Part shown: in pieces, positions 18,688 through 26,979 of the stretch | Layout of the letters: each line of letters starts with the position of its first letter | Numbering within the stretch: the first letter of the stretch is position 1 | Assembly: GCF_012396365.1 (NCBI RefSeq) | Contig: NZ_JAAXPG010000040.1 | Coordinates: 1 to 61,351, forward strand | DNA from: Nocardiopsis alborubida | Lineage (GTDB): Bacteria; Actinomycetota; Actinomycetes; Streptosporangiales; Streptosporangiaceae | DNA: 61,351 bases | Direction of reading: 5' to 3' | Translations under genes and position numbers: made by a program | Notes under the pieces: generated by a model | What the model was told of the DNA's origin: nothing | The model's database searches: none | What the model saw: only the letters and a program-made list of their open reading frames with translations

Positions 18688-18784
18688 CGGGGGTGGCGCA
18701 CTCCAGCCACACCAGCAGCGTTTCTGGCCGGGCCGCCACCTCCACGGGTGGCGGCCCGTTCGCGTGGGCGCGGGCCGTCGAGCC

Positions 18785-18838
18785 GACGGGGGCAGAGGCG
18801 GACGGGGGCAGAGGCGGACGGGGGCAGAGGCGGACGGG
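18785..18838. repeat. Three tandem 16-bp repeats
   Basis: The unit GACGGGGGCAGAGGCG occurs three times in a row, then GACGGG. It lies exactly where the stop codon of the decayed SUFU copy would be, so the reverse-strand frame now reads on through it. Confidence 0.8.
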
Positions 18839-18985
18839 CTCCCGCGAGGGGTCGGTGACCATCCGCGGGCCGCGGTCGCGCAGGAGGGCGCCGATCCGGA
18901 CACGGCGTCCGTCGGCGGCCGACCCGCGCGGGGCCGCCCGGAGACCCCGAAAATCAGCAGAAGGCGAGAACCACACAGCCCGCAC
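18826..18985 (-). pseudogene. Remnant of a SUFU-domain gene
   Basis: On the minus strand, bases 18890-18833 encode ALLRDRGPRMVTDPSREPVR, almost identical to the C-terminus of the intact SUFU gene (ends ALLRDRDPRMVTDPSREP...). Bases about 18937-18985 resemble the DNA upstream of that intact gene (about 21346-21390). The middle of the gene is missing. This is the decayed partner in a tandem duplication. Confidence 0.65.
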
Positions 18986-19550
18986 AGCCGTCTAAAGCGC
19001 CCCTCCACAAAAGGGGAAAGCCGGGAACCGGCGACAAAAAAGCAGGAGTGATCTGCTCCACAGTAACAAACAAGGGGAACCGGCACCGGGCAGCCAAATC
19101 CCTTCTCCACGCCTCGAAATATTGACCAATTCTTATCAGAACTTTTTTCGGTGAAACGCACCGTGACCGTCCGGGCACGCGGCAAGAGACCCTTCCACGG
19201 AACCTGAACAGGCCCTGAACTGGCCTTATGAGGGAATCCGCGTTCGGGCTCCCCGGTTCTTCGCCACCAGGCCCCACACCGCAGACCGTCCCGCGCTGCG
19301 CCCCGACCCGTGCTGCGACCCGCCCGCACCCGAGGAGAAACAAGGGAACTCCAAAACACGGGAATCCGGAATTCGGTGCTACATTCAAGGAGTTGTCAGG
19401 GCGGACGCGGTTCTCATGCCCCTGCGACTCCCTCCCTTACCTTCGCCAAGCGTTTCGGGAAGCTCCGGCAGACCCGCTGAAGCGGCAGACCAGAGCTCTC
19501 GAACCCCGGCGTGAACGTTTCTCGCACCTACTTCCTGAAAGAAAACGAAC
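18986..19550. other. Non-coding leader of the first secreted-protein gene
   Basis: About 560 bases with AT-rich patches (near 19115-19150), clearly poorer in GC than the neighbours. No convincing gene, tRNA or terminator is visible. It should hold the promoter for the gene at 19551, whose upstream layout resembles those of the genes at 21746 and 22941, but no clear -35/-10 pair could be fixed. Confidence 0.4.
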
Positions 19551-20297
19551 ATGATGAGCCGCAGCACCCGCTCCTCCCTTCTGGCCCTTCTCACCGCCGG
19601 TCTGATCACCCTCGGCGCGACCGGCTGCTTCAGCCCGGACGCGATCGACACGGAGGCGTTCGACGCGGAGGCCCAGAGCACCGACGGCCAGAGCGCGGCC
19701 AACAGCGCGGAAGGGGTGACCACGACCCTGGCGGGCGAGGTCACATACCTGGCCCCGAACGAGTACCTCGTCGAGAACCAGGCGTTCTACGTCGACGAGA
19801 CCACCCAGGTACTCGGCGGGATCAACGTCTGCCCCGCCGAGGACGGCGTCGACGAGACCGGTTACGGAACCGTGGAGTGCTCCTACGAGGAGCTCGACGC
19901 CGCCCTTCAGGGCGGAACCGCCGTTCTCGCCGAGGTCGCGATCGTGGACGGGTTCGCCGAGTCGATCCTCGAATACCAGACGGACGGCCACGGGGACCCC
20001 GAGAGCGATTCCGTGGACGCGGCCCCGGCCGAAGGGGTGACCACGACCCTGGAGGGCGAGCTCACATACCTGGCCCCGCACGAGTACCTCGTCGAGAACC
20101 AGGCGTTCTACGTCGAAGATGTCACGCAGATCTTCTGTGGGAACAACATCTCCCCCACCCGGGGCGCCGACGAGAGCGGTTACGCAACCCAGCCGTGCGC
20201 CGAGGTCGAGCTCGAAGCCGCCCTTCAGGAGGGAACCGTCGTTTACGCCGAGGTCGTGATCGTGGACGGTGTCGCCGAGTCGATCACCGAATACTAG
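19551..20297 (+). CDS. Secreted protein with two tandem DUF5666-like domains, copy 1
   Basis: A 248-residue exported protein. The signal region LITLGATGC ends in a Cys that could be lipidated, though the box (ATGC) is imperfect. Two copies of a domain of about 80 residues follow (about 57-140 and 160-248). Each begins EGVTTTL.GE.TYLAP, has EYLVENQAFYV and ends VDG.AESI.EY. The pattern recalls small beta-barrel DUF5666-type domains, a low-confidence link. ATG codons at 19551 and 19554 are both possible; neither has a strong ribosome site. The second domain has altered Cys positions (FCGNN and QPCAE). Function is unknown. DNA over the first domain is almost identical to the gene at 21746, so the copies are recent. 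Confidence 0.8.
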   Translation: MMSRSTRSSLLALLTAGLITLGATGCFSPDAIDTEAFDAEAQSTDGQSAANSAEGVTTTLAGEVTYLAPNEYLVENQAFYVDETTQVLGGINVCPAEDGVDETGYGTVECSYEELDAALQGGTAVLAEVAIVDGFAESILEYQTDGHGDPESDSVDAAPAEGVTTTLEGELTYLAPHEYLVENQAFYVEDVTQIFCGNNISPTRGADESGYATQPCAEVELEAALQEGTVVYAEVVIVDGVAESITEY

Positions 20298-20342
20298 GTC
20301 CGACCTCCGGAACGCCGGGAGAGCGGGCGACCGGGCCCGCCG

Positions 20343-20370
20343 GGGCGGTACTCCTCCAGGGGTACCGCCC
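20343..20370 (+). terminator. Terminator of the first secreted-protein gene
   Basis: GGGCGGTAC pairs with GTACCGCCC across a 10-nt loop and is followed by TTTGCG, 45 bases after the stop. Similar hairpins follow the two paralogues. Confidence 0.75.
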
Positions 20371-20493
20371 TTTGCGTGTCCTGAGCAGGTTTCCGGCGTT
20401 CCGAGCGGAGGGCGGGGGCCCGGTGGCGGGACAGGCCAGCCGGTCCTGCGTGCCTCGATGAGCGGGCCGGTTCCGGTAAGGGCGTCCTTGACC

Positions 20494-20586
20494 GGCGCGA
20501 TGGGCCTGCTGGCCGACCGGATGGGCGCGATCGGCACCGCGATCGGGCGGGGACGGGGCTCCGGGCGCTGACCGGGTCACACGTGC
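20494..20586 (+). repeat. Duplicated 3' tail of the large ATPase gene
   Basis: These 93 bases repeat 18490-18582 with only a few changes, including the last 25 codons and the TGA of the ATPase gene, but with no gene attached upstream. This marks the join of a 2004-bp tandem duplication. Bases 20632-20697 likewise match about 18829-18894. Confidence 0.85.
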
Positions 20587-20627
20587 GGCCCGCCGCCCCT
20601 ACGGGCGGCGGCCCGCTGGCGTCGGGG

Positions 20628-21251
20628 TCACAGGCGGACGGGTTCGCGCGAGGGGTCGGTGACCATCCTCGGGTCGCGATCGCGCAGGAGGGCGACGAGC
20701 GGGGCGGCGGTCCCCGCCTGCTGCATGGCCTCGCCCTCCTCGGCCAGCAGTCCGACGAGCTGGAAGAAGAGGACGATCCCGTTCGGGGTGTCCATGGCGC
20801 GGATCTCGGTGTCGGGGACGATGACCAGCGAGGTCATGTCACCGTTGGCGGGCTCGCCGCCGAGCGGGGACGGGGTGACGATCCAGTGGCCCACGTCCAG
20901 GTCGCTGCCCGCGACGAAGCGGTCGGCCAGGGCGTGCATGACGCGCAGGATCCAGGCGGGCACGGCCTCGTCGCCGTCATCGCGGGGGACGCGGCAGGTG
21001 AACTCGAAGCCCGCCCCGGAGACGCGGGCCTCCTCGCTGGTCTTCTCCCCCAGCTCGGTCAGACCGAAGGACACCAGCAGCCAGTGGCCGTCCAGGGGGT
21101 AGGCGAGGACCCCGTCGAGGCCTTTGTCCGACTCGCCGTCCGGCGCGAACTGGACGGTCAGCGGCTGCACGTCGGGGTACCGCTCCGCCCACTCCTCGTA
21201 GATCCGGACGAGTCCGGGCAGCATCTCCAGCATCGCGTCGTCGCTCTCCAC
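20628..21251 (-). CDS. Suppressor-of-fused (SUFU) domain protein
   Basis: About 207 residues matching bacterial SUFU-domain proteins: IYEEWAERYPD near the start, then DGVLAYPLDGHWLLVSFGL, the conserved TELGEKT.EEARVSG.GFEFTCR core, and WILRVMHALADRF. Bacterial SUFU proteins often act as immunity or partner proteins in polymorphic-toxin settings, but no toxin is beside this one. The start is uncertain: GTG at 21251 and ATG at 21233 are the nearest choices, neither with a clear ribosome site, and the frame stays open upstream to 21512. It converges on the duplicated ATPase tail. A decayed copy lies at 18826-18985. Confidence 0.78.
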   Translation of the reverse strand: MESDDAMLEMLPGLVRIYEEWAERYPDVQPLTVQFAPDGESDKGLDGVLAYPLDGHWLLVSFGLTELGEKTSEEARVSGAGFEFTCRVPRDDGDEAVPAWILRVMHALADRFVAGSDLDVGHWIVTPSPLGGEPANGDMTSLVIVPDTEIRAMDTPNGIVLFFQLVGLLAEEGEAMQQAGTAAPLVALLRDRDPRMVTDPSREPVRL

Positions 21252-21745
21252 CTCGGGTGACGGGTCCGGGTCCGAGGATACGAGCGCGTCGGGAGCGCAC
21301 GGGCCGGTGACCCCGAACCGTTCGGGCGGCACGGGTTCACCGGGCCCGCCCCGGAGAACCCAAATATCTCCTCTGGCACCAGAACCACGGGCACCGAACC
21401 CGCATCGGAGGGGGAGTAAGACACTTTGACGCCTCATGAACCCGCGCAATAAGCGCCAGCCATTCCGAGGAAGGAAACGGCGTTGCTTGACAGCATACCC
21501 AGTTTCCGTCATTGATCGTCGGCACAGGCGGCGGGGGATTTTCTCCGCCGCAGAACTTTTCGGTTCACGCGGCCATCACAGACAGAGCCGACCACCGGAC
21601 AAACAAATCCCCCGTCCGGAATACGCGAACCATTCCACCAAGAGAAGCATCGAAAACCTCGCGGTGGGCACGCACCACACAAAGAACCCACCCCGGACCC
21701 TTTGCGAAACCATTCGCACACCATTCACCGCAGCAAAGGAACACG
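21252..21745. other. Divergent intergenic region, SUFU / second secreted protein
   Basis: About 490 bases without a supported gene. A TTGACA at 21487 has only a poor -10 match (CATTGA, 17 bases on). The 100 bases before 21746 are relatively AT-rich and resemble the leader at 22840-22940 (shared runs such as CCATTCACACACC-like and AAAGGAAC), so they probably carry the promoter and ribosome site of this paralogue family. Confidence 0.4.
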
Positions 21746-22501
21746 ATGAACCGCGACGTCCGCTCCACCCTGCTGGCCCTTGTCTCCGCCGGTCTGATCA
21801 CCCTCGGCGCGACCGGCTGCTTCAGCCCGGAGGCGGAGGCGGAGGCGTTCGACGCGGAGGCCCAGAGTTCCGAGGGCCGGAGCGTCGAGAACGACGGCGC
21901 GGAAGGGGTGACCACGACCCTGGCGGGCGAGGTCACGTACCTGGCCCCGAACGAGTACCTCGTCGAGAACCAGGCGTTCTACGTCGACGAGACCACCCAG
22001 GTACTCGGCGGGATCAACGTCTGCCCCGCCGAGGACGGCGTCGACGAGACCGGTTACGGAACCGTGGAGTGCTCCTACGAGGAGCTCGACGCCGCCGTTC
22101 AGGGGGGAACCGCCGTTCTCGCCGAGGTCGCGATCGTGGACGGGTTCGCCGAGTCGATCCTCGAATACCAGACGGACGGCCACGGGGACCCCGAGAACGG
22201 TTCCGGGGGCGGGGACTCCCCGGCCGAAGGGGTGACCACGACCCTGACGGGCGAGGTCACATACCTGGCCCCGTACGAGTACCTCGTCGGCAACCAGGCG
22301 TTCTACGTCGACGAGACCACGGAGCACATCGGCGGGATCTACGTCTGCCCCGGCGAGGAGGGCCTTCACGAGGACGGCCACGGAAACCTGTCGTGCCCCC
22401 ACGGCGAGCTCGAAACCGCCCTTGCGCAGGGAACCTTCGTGTACGCCGAGGTCGCGATCGTGGACGGTGTCGCCACGACGATCCTCGAATACCAGGCCTG
22501 A
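21746..22501 (+). CDS. Secreted protein with two tandem DUF5666-like domains, copy 2
   Basis: A 251-residue paralogue of the gene at 19551. It has the same signal (LITLGATGC) and two repeats (about 52-135 and 160-250), each with TYLAP.EYLV.NQAFYVDETT. The first domain is nearly base-for-base identical to copy 1. The second is closer to the consensus here (GGIYVCPGEEG) than in copy 1, suggesting independent drift or gene conversion. AAAGGAACACG precedes the ATG. It is the second secreted gene of the tandem duplication, with the SUFU gene divergent upstream. Likely a lipoprotein or exported protein acting at the cell surface; biochemical role unknown. Confidence 0.8.
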   Translation: MNRDVRSTLLALVSAGLITLGATGCFSPEAEAEAFDAEAQSSEGRSVENDGAEGVTTTLAGEVTYLAPNEYLVENQAFYVDETTQVLGGINVCPAEDGVDETGYGTVECSYEELDAAVQGGTAVLAEVAIVDGFAESILEYQTDGHGDPENGSGGGDSPAEGVTTTLTGEVTYLAPYEYLVGNQAFYVDETTEHIGGIYVCPGEEGLHEDGHGNLSCPHGELETALAQGTFVYAEVAIVDGVATTILEYQA

Positions 22502-22536
22502 TCTCCGGGGACAGGCCAGCGGACGACCGGGTTTTC

Positions 22537-22573
22537 AAAGGGGCGGTACTCCCTCAGGGGATACCGCCCCTTT
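22537..22573 (+). terminator. Terminator of the second secreted-protein gene
   Basis: A perfect 12-bp stem (AAAGGGGCGGTA with TACCGCCCCTTT) encloses a 13-nt loop, 35 bases past the stop. The T-run is part of the stem, as in bidirectional intrinsic terminators. The following 365 bases up to 22940 hold no supported gene. Confidence 0.8.
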
Positions 22574-22940
22574 CCGTGCCCTCAACCGGTTTCCGATTCC
22601 GCACAACGGCCGTGGATGACAAGCGGTCCTCGGGCTTCTCCCGGGCACGGAACACCTCGGGGCGCGCCAGCCCGCACAGACGTCGGCGCCCGCCAGGCGA
22701 GGGTCAGTACTTCCCTCACCTCGACGGAACAAACCGCCCATCCACGGTCAATCCTTGAAATTCGACGGCGAACTCTCTGGTCTCCCCGAACCGACGCGAC
22801 TCCAACACCCACGGGATCTCCTCGATATTCCAGAACCGCGTTTGGGCAGTCCGCTCGGGGGCACGCCCACACATAACGCACTCATCCCCCGATCCCTGGC
22901 GAGTCCATTCACACACCGCTCCCCACAGGAAAGGAACGCG

Positions 22941-23348
22941 ATGAATCGCGATATCCGCACCAGCGCGCTGGCCGTTCTCTCCGCCGGTCTGCTCACCCTC
23001 GGTACGACCGGCTTCAGCCCGGCGGCGGCCGCCGAGCAGGGAGGAGCCGAGGCCCAGGGCGTGGAGGCCGGTGCCGAAGGGTTCACCGGAACCCTCTCCG
23101 GCGAGGTCGTGTACCTGGCTCCGTACGAGTACATCGTCGGCGACCAGGCGTTCTACGTCACCGAGGACACCGAGATCCTCGGCGGCCTGTACACCTGTGC
23201 GCCCGAGGTCCCCAACGACGACGAGACCGGGACCGTGGAGTGCGGCATGGAGGAGTTCGATGCTGAGTTGAAGGACGGGACCGTCGTTCTGGCCGGGGTC
23301 GAGGTCGAGAACGGCATCGCCCAGACGATCACCGAGTTCCAGGCCTGA
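22941..23348 (+). CDS. Secreted single-domain paralogue of the repeat proteins
   Basis: A 135-residue protein starting MNRDIRTS like the copy at 21746, with one domain (about 50-135: GEVVYLAPYEYIVGDQAFYV, then ILGGLYTC, ending TITEFQA). The signal region reads LLTLGTTGFSPAAAAEQ. The Cys of the other two proteins is Phe here and an Ala-rich cleavage site follows, so this one is probably freely secreted by signal peptidase I. AAAGGAACGCG stands before the ATG. It is more diverged than the other two, so it likely predates the 2-kb duplication. Confidence 0.78.
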   Translation: MNRDIRTSALAVLSAGLLTLGTTGFSPAAAAEQGGAEAQGVEAGAEGFTGTLSGEVVYLAPYEYIVGDQAFYVTEDTEILGGLYTCAPEVPNDDETGTVECGMEEFDAELKDGTVVLAGVEVENGIAQTITEFQA

Positions 23349-23380
23349 TCCAGGGGAATCAGGTCAGCGGGTGACCGGGT

Positions 23381-23421
23381 CCAAAGGGGCGCTGCTCCCT
23401 CACGGGGCGCCGCCCCTTTGG
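23381..23421 (+). terminator. Terminator between secreted protein and graspetide genes
   Basis: CCAAAGGGGCG and CGCCCCTTTGG form an 11-bp stem across a 19-nt loop. It separates the plus-strand gene from the convergent methyltransferase gene and probably works in both directions. Confidence 0.72.
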
Positions 23422-23488
23422 CTTGCCCACAGCCGTTTCGCGCGGCGGCCGTGCACACACCGGTCCCCAGCGGGAGGAAGGTCGTTGC

Positions 23489-24667
23489 CTACGGAAGCGC
23501 CAGCGGCCAGCGCTGGTCGCTCTCCCCCGAACCGAACCACACGTGCTGGTCCCCAGGCGTGACGGTGACGCCGAAGGCGCTCCAGTCCGGCTGGCCATTG
23601 GCGAGCCACCACCGGTGGGCGTCCTCCACCCGCGTCCACAGACGGCGCGGACCGCCCTGGACCACCGGATAACGGCCCTCGTCCGCGTCCGTGTCGATCT
23701 CGGCCCAGGCCCCGTCGGCGCCCTCCATGAAGAGGAAGTCCGCTCCGGTGTCGGCCGTCCTGACCACGGTGTCTGCGTCCGTCGTGGCCAGTTGCGCCAG
23801 GAACGCGATCACCCGTTCCTCACGGAGGAGGGCGGGGTCCAACGTGGTCGTGCTCCGTTCCCCGGCGTCGTCCACGCTGACGCGCCGACGGGGAACGCTG
23901 CTCCGCGCGGGCATGAACCCGGCCCACTGCGGAAGGAAGCGCCCCTGCGCGGTGCGGTCGTCGCGCACCCGGAGCCCGAGCATGGCGCCCCCGGTGCCTC
24001 CCGCGATGTTGACGAGGATGCTCCCGCCCGGGGTCACCTGCGTGATCCACTCCGGCGGAACGTGGGTGAAGGCCGTGGTGCTGACGATCCGGTCGTACGG
24101 AGCGCGGTCGGGGAAGCCCCTGTGCCCGTCGTACTCGGCCACGACAGGTGTGTACCCCAAGGCGGAGAGGCGTCGGGAGGCGTCGGAGACCAGGCGCGGT
24201 GAGATGTCGATGCTTGTCACCCGATCCGAACCCAGCACCTCGCACAGGATCGCCGCGTTGTACCCCGATCCGACCCCGACCTCCAGAACGCGGGGGTCGC
24301 CGTCCAGGTCGAGTTGGTGAAGCATCCGCGCCATGAGGCTGGGCATCGTGGAGGAGCTGGTCCACCGGCCGGTACCGCGTCCCCCGGGCAGGGCGTCGGT
24401 CACCGGTTCTCCGGCGATCTCGATGGTCAGTGTCTCGTCGGCGTAGACGTGGCGGACCCACTCCTCACGCTGGTCGGGGTCCTCATCGGACAGGAGCCTG
24501 TAACGCACGCCCTGCGGGGTTTCCTCGTGCAGGGCGAAGGCCGGGACGAACACGCCCCGGTCCACGCATCGGAACGCCTCGGTGAGGCGGTCGCCGGGCA
24601 CCAGCGCGCCCTCCTCGACCAGACGGTCGGTGAGCCCGGACGACAGTTCGTGTACCACTCGGGTCAT
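23489..24667 (-). CDS. PIMT-like methyltransferase of a graspetide cluster
   Basis: A 392-residue SAM-dependent methyltransferase related to protein L-isoaspartyl methyltransferase. It has an STMPSLMARML block (106-116), SAM motif I VLEVGVGSG (127-135) and SIDISPRLV (152-160), with a long C-terminal extension found in RiPP-modifying members. Homologues in graspetide clusters (for example the fuscimiditide enzyme) methylate an Asp of the ligated peptide, leading to an aspartimide. The ATG overlaps the ATP-grasp stop (ATGA) with GGAGAAGGGA upstream, so it is third in a minus-strand operon. An aspartimide product here is predicted by family, not shown. Confidence 0.88.
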   Translation of the reverse strand: MTRVVHELSSGLTDRLVEEGALVPGDRLTEAFRCVDRGVFVPAFALHEETPQGVRYRLLSDEDPDQREEWVRHVYADETLTIEIAGEPVTDALPGGRGTGRWTSSSTMPSLMARMLHQLDLDGDPRVLEVGVGSGYNAAILCEVLGSDRVTSIDISPRLVSDASRRLSALGYTPVVAEYDGHRGFPDRAPYDRIVSTTAFTHVPPEWITQVTPGGSILVNIAGGTGGAMLGLRVRDDRTAQGRFLPQWAGFMPARSSVPRRRVSVDDAGERSTTTLDPALLREERVIAFLAQLATTDADTVVRTADTGADFLFMEGADGAWAEIDTDADEGRYPVVQGGPRRLWTRVEDAHRWWLANGQPDWSAFGVTVTPGDQHVWFGSGESDQRWPLALP

Positions 24668-25641
24668 GCCTGTCCCTTCTCCAGTAGTTCGGCGATGCTC
24701 TGTCCGATGGGCAGACCGCAGCGGTCCGCGAGCCATCCCCACTCGCCGTTGGGGTTGACCTCCAGCAAGGTCCACCCGCCGTCGGGTGAGACCACGAAGT
24801 CGGCGGCGCCGCAGACGAGCCCGAAGGCGCGCATGTAGCGCTCCAGGCTGGAGCGGACGTCGTCGGGGATGCCGACGACCTCGTACCGGTGGGCGTCGTA
24901 GTCACTGCGCCAGTCGATGTGCGCGGCCTGTGACCGGGCGTGGATGGCCACGGCGAACATCGTCCGGCCCACGACGGTCAGACGGACCTCGAACGCCTTG
25001 TCCACCCACTCCTGGAAGCAGTGGGCGGTCAGGCCCACGGCGGGGTCGCGGAGTTCCTCCACGGCGGCGACGGCGCTGGCGTAGACGATCCGGGTACGGC
25101 CCTGTTCGACGTGCAGCGCGCCGCCGACAGGCTTGTACACGACGGGGCCGGGGATACCGGCGGCCCAGTCGGCGGCGTGGTCGGGCACGTTCGTGATGAT
25201 CGTGCGCGGTACCCTCAGCCCGGCCCTGGCCGCCGCCGCGAGCTGGACGGGCTTGTACTCGGCCGCGCTCATGCGTGACGGCTGGTTGATCCAGAGGCAG
25301 TCCAGCGCCAGGAGGACACCGCCGAAACCCATGCGGGCCTCGCGGTAGGCCCAGCGCTGGTCGGGGCCGGACATGCCCTCGGCCAACGTGAACTGGGAGG
25401 GGCGCCGGTAGTAGACCCCCCGTACCGATCCCAGGTCCACGCCGCGGAAGGCGTCGTGCACCGCTCCTTCCCAGTTCCCGTCGAAGGCGGCCTCCACCGT
25501 CATGGAGGCGGGGAAGTCGCCAGGATCCATGCGCACGACGGGCACGCCGCGTTCGGACAGGTGGTGGATCACGGGGTCGGCGGTGGCGTCCTCGATGTGG
25601 GTGAGGACGAGCACCGCCTTCCGTGCTGTGGAGGAGGCCAT
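24664..25641 (-). CDS. ATP-grasp ribosomal peptide maturase (graspetide ligase)
   Basis: A 325-residue ATP-grasp ligase of the graspetide (omega-ester peptide) family, which joins side-chain carboxylates of Asp/Glu to Thr/Ser hydroxyls or Lys amines in a precursor. Visible marks are an N-terminal VLVLTHIEDATADPVIHHL, the substrate-side YYRRPSQF, ATP-binding VVYKPVGG and the metal-binding LLEVNPNGEWGWL near the C-terminus. Its ATG shares a base with the precursor stop (TGATG), and its stop overlaps the methyltransferase start, so all three genes are coupled. Confidence 0.92.
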   Translation of the reverse strand: MASSTARKAVLVLTHIEDATADPVIHHLSERGVPVVRMDPGDFPASMTVEAAFDGNWEGAVHDAFRGVDLGSVRGVYYRRPSQFTLAEGMSGPDQRWAYREARMGFGGVLLALDCLWINQPSRMSAAEYKPVQLAAAARAGLRVPRTIITNVPDHAADWAAGIPGPVVYKPVGGALHVEQGRTRIVYASAVAAVEELRDPAVGLTAHCFQEWVDKAFEVRLTVVGRTMFAVAIHARSQAAHIDWRSDYDAHRYEVVGIPDDVRSSLERYMRAFGLVCGAADFVVSPDGGWTLLEVNPNGEWGWLADRCGLPIGQSIAELLEKGQA

Positions 25642-25994
25642 CAGTCGGTGGTGGTTTCCTCGGTGCTCGGCCGCGCGCTGTCGGGCTCGCCCGTGGTCTC
25701 CTTGGTGCCGCTGGAGCGCTTGCCCACGGCCGGTGCTCCGGTGAGGCGGTCGATGCCCCGCTGGACCACGGGGTCGTAGACGTAGCGGTCCACCGCTGCG
25801 GCCACCTCAGGGCGCGGCTTCGGAGTGACCGCGCGCCGCAGCCCCCAGGGCCGGACCCCGGTCGGAGGCTCGTCGCTGGCTTCGAAGACGGCCGTCGAGG
25901 GGTCCAGGGGGAAGGCGTCACCGAGGCGGGCGATCTGCGCGCGGGACTCGCCGTCGGGCGACTCCAGCAGCGTCGTGAGGTTCGTGGAGGACAT
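25641..25994 (-). CDS. Graspetide precursor peptide
   Basis: A 117-residue putative ATP-grasp target peptide. The leader holds the family mark GVRPWGLRRAVTP (PWGL at 49-52), which recruits the ligase. The C-terminal part is the likely core. From 92 on it is rich in Thr/Ser and Glu/Asp (KETTGEPD, then STEETTTD), giving alcohol donors and acid acceptors for ester rings. Asp105 and Asp117 are candidates for the methyltransferase. The ATG is preceded by GGAAGG about 12 bases away. No protease gene is seen nearby, so the cleavage site is unknown. Confidence 0.9.
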   Translation of the reverse strand: MSSTNLTTLLESPDGESRAQIARLGDAFPLDPSTAVFEASDEPPTGVRPWGLRRAVTPKPRPEVAAAVDRYVYDPVVQRGIDRLTGAPAVGKRSSGTKETTGEPDSARPSTEETTTD

Positions 25995-26175
25995 AGGGAG
26001 TTCCTTCCTTGCTTCGGATACCCCGCACCAGGTCAGCGCGGGGTTCCACCAGTTCCGCTCGGACGGTGCCAGCGGAACCGGGGAGCTTTCGCTGTGCCGC
26101 TGAGCCCGTGTCTCCCACGGGGTCTCGGCCAGGTCGGCGGGCCGTCGCGGACGCGCGGACCGGCTCGTGGCGGCC

Positions 26176-26391
26176 CTACAGGTAGGGACCGGAGGCGTCC
26201 GGCTGGTTCAGGAGCGCGGCGATGTGTTCCTTGGGGTAGCGGCGTGCTCCGCCCGGGGTGCGGAAGGGCCGGAGGACGCGGTCCCAGTCGCCTCGGTGGA
26301 GGCTGCGGGGGCGGATGTTGAACAGTTGGGCGACTTCGCCGGGGGTGAAAACGTCGGGGCGGCCGTCGAGGAGGTAGCTGTAGTCGGGCAT
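26176..26391 (-). CDS. BldC/MerR-like DNA-binding protein
   Basis: A 71-residue winged-helix protein with the BldC/excisionase pattern: FTPGEVAQLFNI, then RTPGGARRYPKEHIAALL. BldC-type proteins bind direct repeats and control development or local genes. It is upstream of the graspetide operon on the same strand, with 181 bases between and no obvious terminator, so it may regulate that operon. The GDWDRVLRP insertion between helix and wing is unusual. It could also belong to the regulatory genes to its right. Confidence 0.72.
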   Translation of the reverse strand: MPDYSYLLDGRPDVFTPGEVAQLFNIRPRSLHRGDWDRVLRPFRTPGGARRYPKEHIAALLNQPDASGPYL

Positions 26392-26442
26392 GGGGCGCTT
26401 TCCGTGTTCGCGGGTGGGCGTGGCGCGAGGCAGTGCCGTTCC

Positions 26443-26979
26443 TCAGGCCTCGGTGGTGGGAGCCCCGGTCCACTGGTGCCCGGCGCGGTCGATGAGGGCG
26501 CGCACCGTCAGGGGTTCGCCCGCGTTGCCCGTCCAGTCCCAGGACACCGACAGCTCGTCCAGCATCAGCAGCCCGTTGCCGGTGGCCTCCAGCGGTTCTG
26601 TGGGCTTTCGCGGACGCGGAAAGCGGATGGGCTGGTCCGGCCTGGGGCCGTCGTCGGTGACCGTCAGGGTGTAGGTGTGGGGCTTGCGGTGCAGCGTGAC
26701 CCGGACGGTGCCGCCGGGGTCGCCGGAACGGCTGTGCTGCTGCGCGTTGGTGACCAGCAGGCTCACGGCAAGCACCAGCGGAAAGGCCGCACGGCGCGGG
26801 GAGCGGGCGTTGCGGTAGGCCCAGTTCCGGGCGATCCCGACGTGGCGGGGGTCGCTGCCCAGGACGATGCCGCAGCGGTCGGAGTCGTCGAACCGCATCC
26901 GCCAGGGCGGTTGGAGCGTCGGCGTTCGGCGGCCGGTAACGCCTTCCGGGGTGGACTGACGAGGGATAGCCTGGTTCAT
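26443..26979 (-). CDS. RsbW-like ATP-binding (anti-sigma type) protein
   Basis: A 178-residue GHKL ATPase of the RsbW/SpoIIAB type, read from the ATG at 26979; the frame is open further up but looks non-coding. N-box AVSLLVTNAQQHS, G1 VTDDGP and G2 GNGLLMLDELS are present. Such proteins bind sigma factors or act as partners of WhiJ-type regulators. It is divergent from an XRE/DUF397 pair, the usual trio of the whiJ/abaA-like modules of streptomycetes. The promoters for both directions must lie in 26980-27172. Confidence 0.72.
   Translation of the reverse strand: MNQAIPRQSTPEGVTGRRTPTLQPPWRMRFDDSDRCGIVLGSDPRHVGIARNWAYRNARSPRRAAFPLVLAVSLLVTNAQQHSRSGDPGGTVRVTLHRKPHTYTLTVTDDGPRPDQPIRFPRPRKPTEPLEATGNGLLMLDELSVSWDWTGNAGEPLTVRALIDRAGHQWTGAPTTEA

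Noticed and set aside
11455..19359. A 2634-codon open frame on the minus strand opposite the flotillin and ATPase genes.
   Set aside because: It is a shadow of high-GC coding DNA on the other strand: low complexity, no domains, and it crosses several genes and intergenic regions.
18568..19550. A mobile element bounded by the palindrome at 18627.
   Set aside because: No transposase or target duplication is present. The large repeat here is better explained by the tandem 2-kb duplication.
21487..21515. TTGACA with CATTGA as a promoter.
   Set aside because: The -10 match is poor and the element lies in the uncertain 5' region of the SUFU frame; listed only as a possibility.
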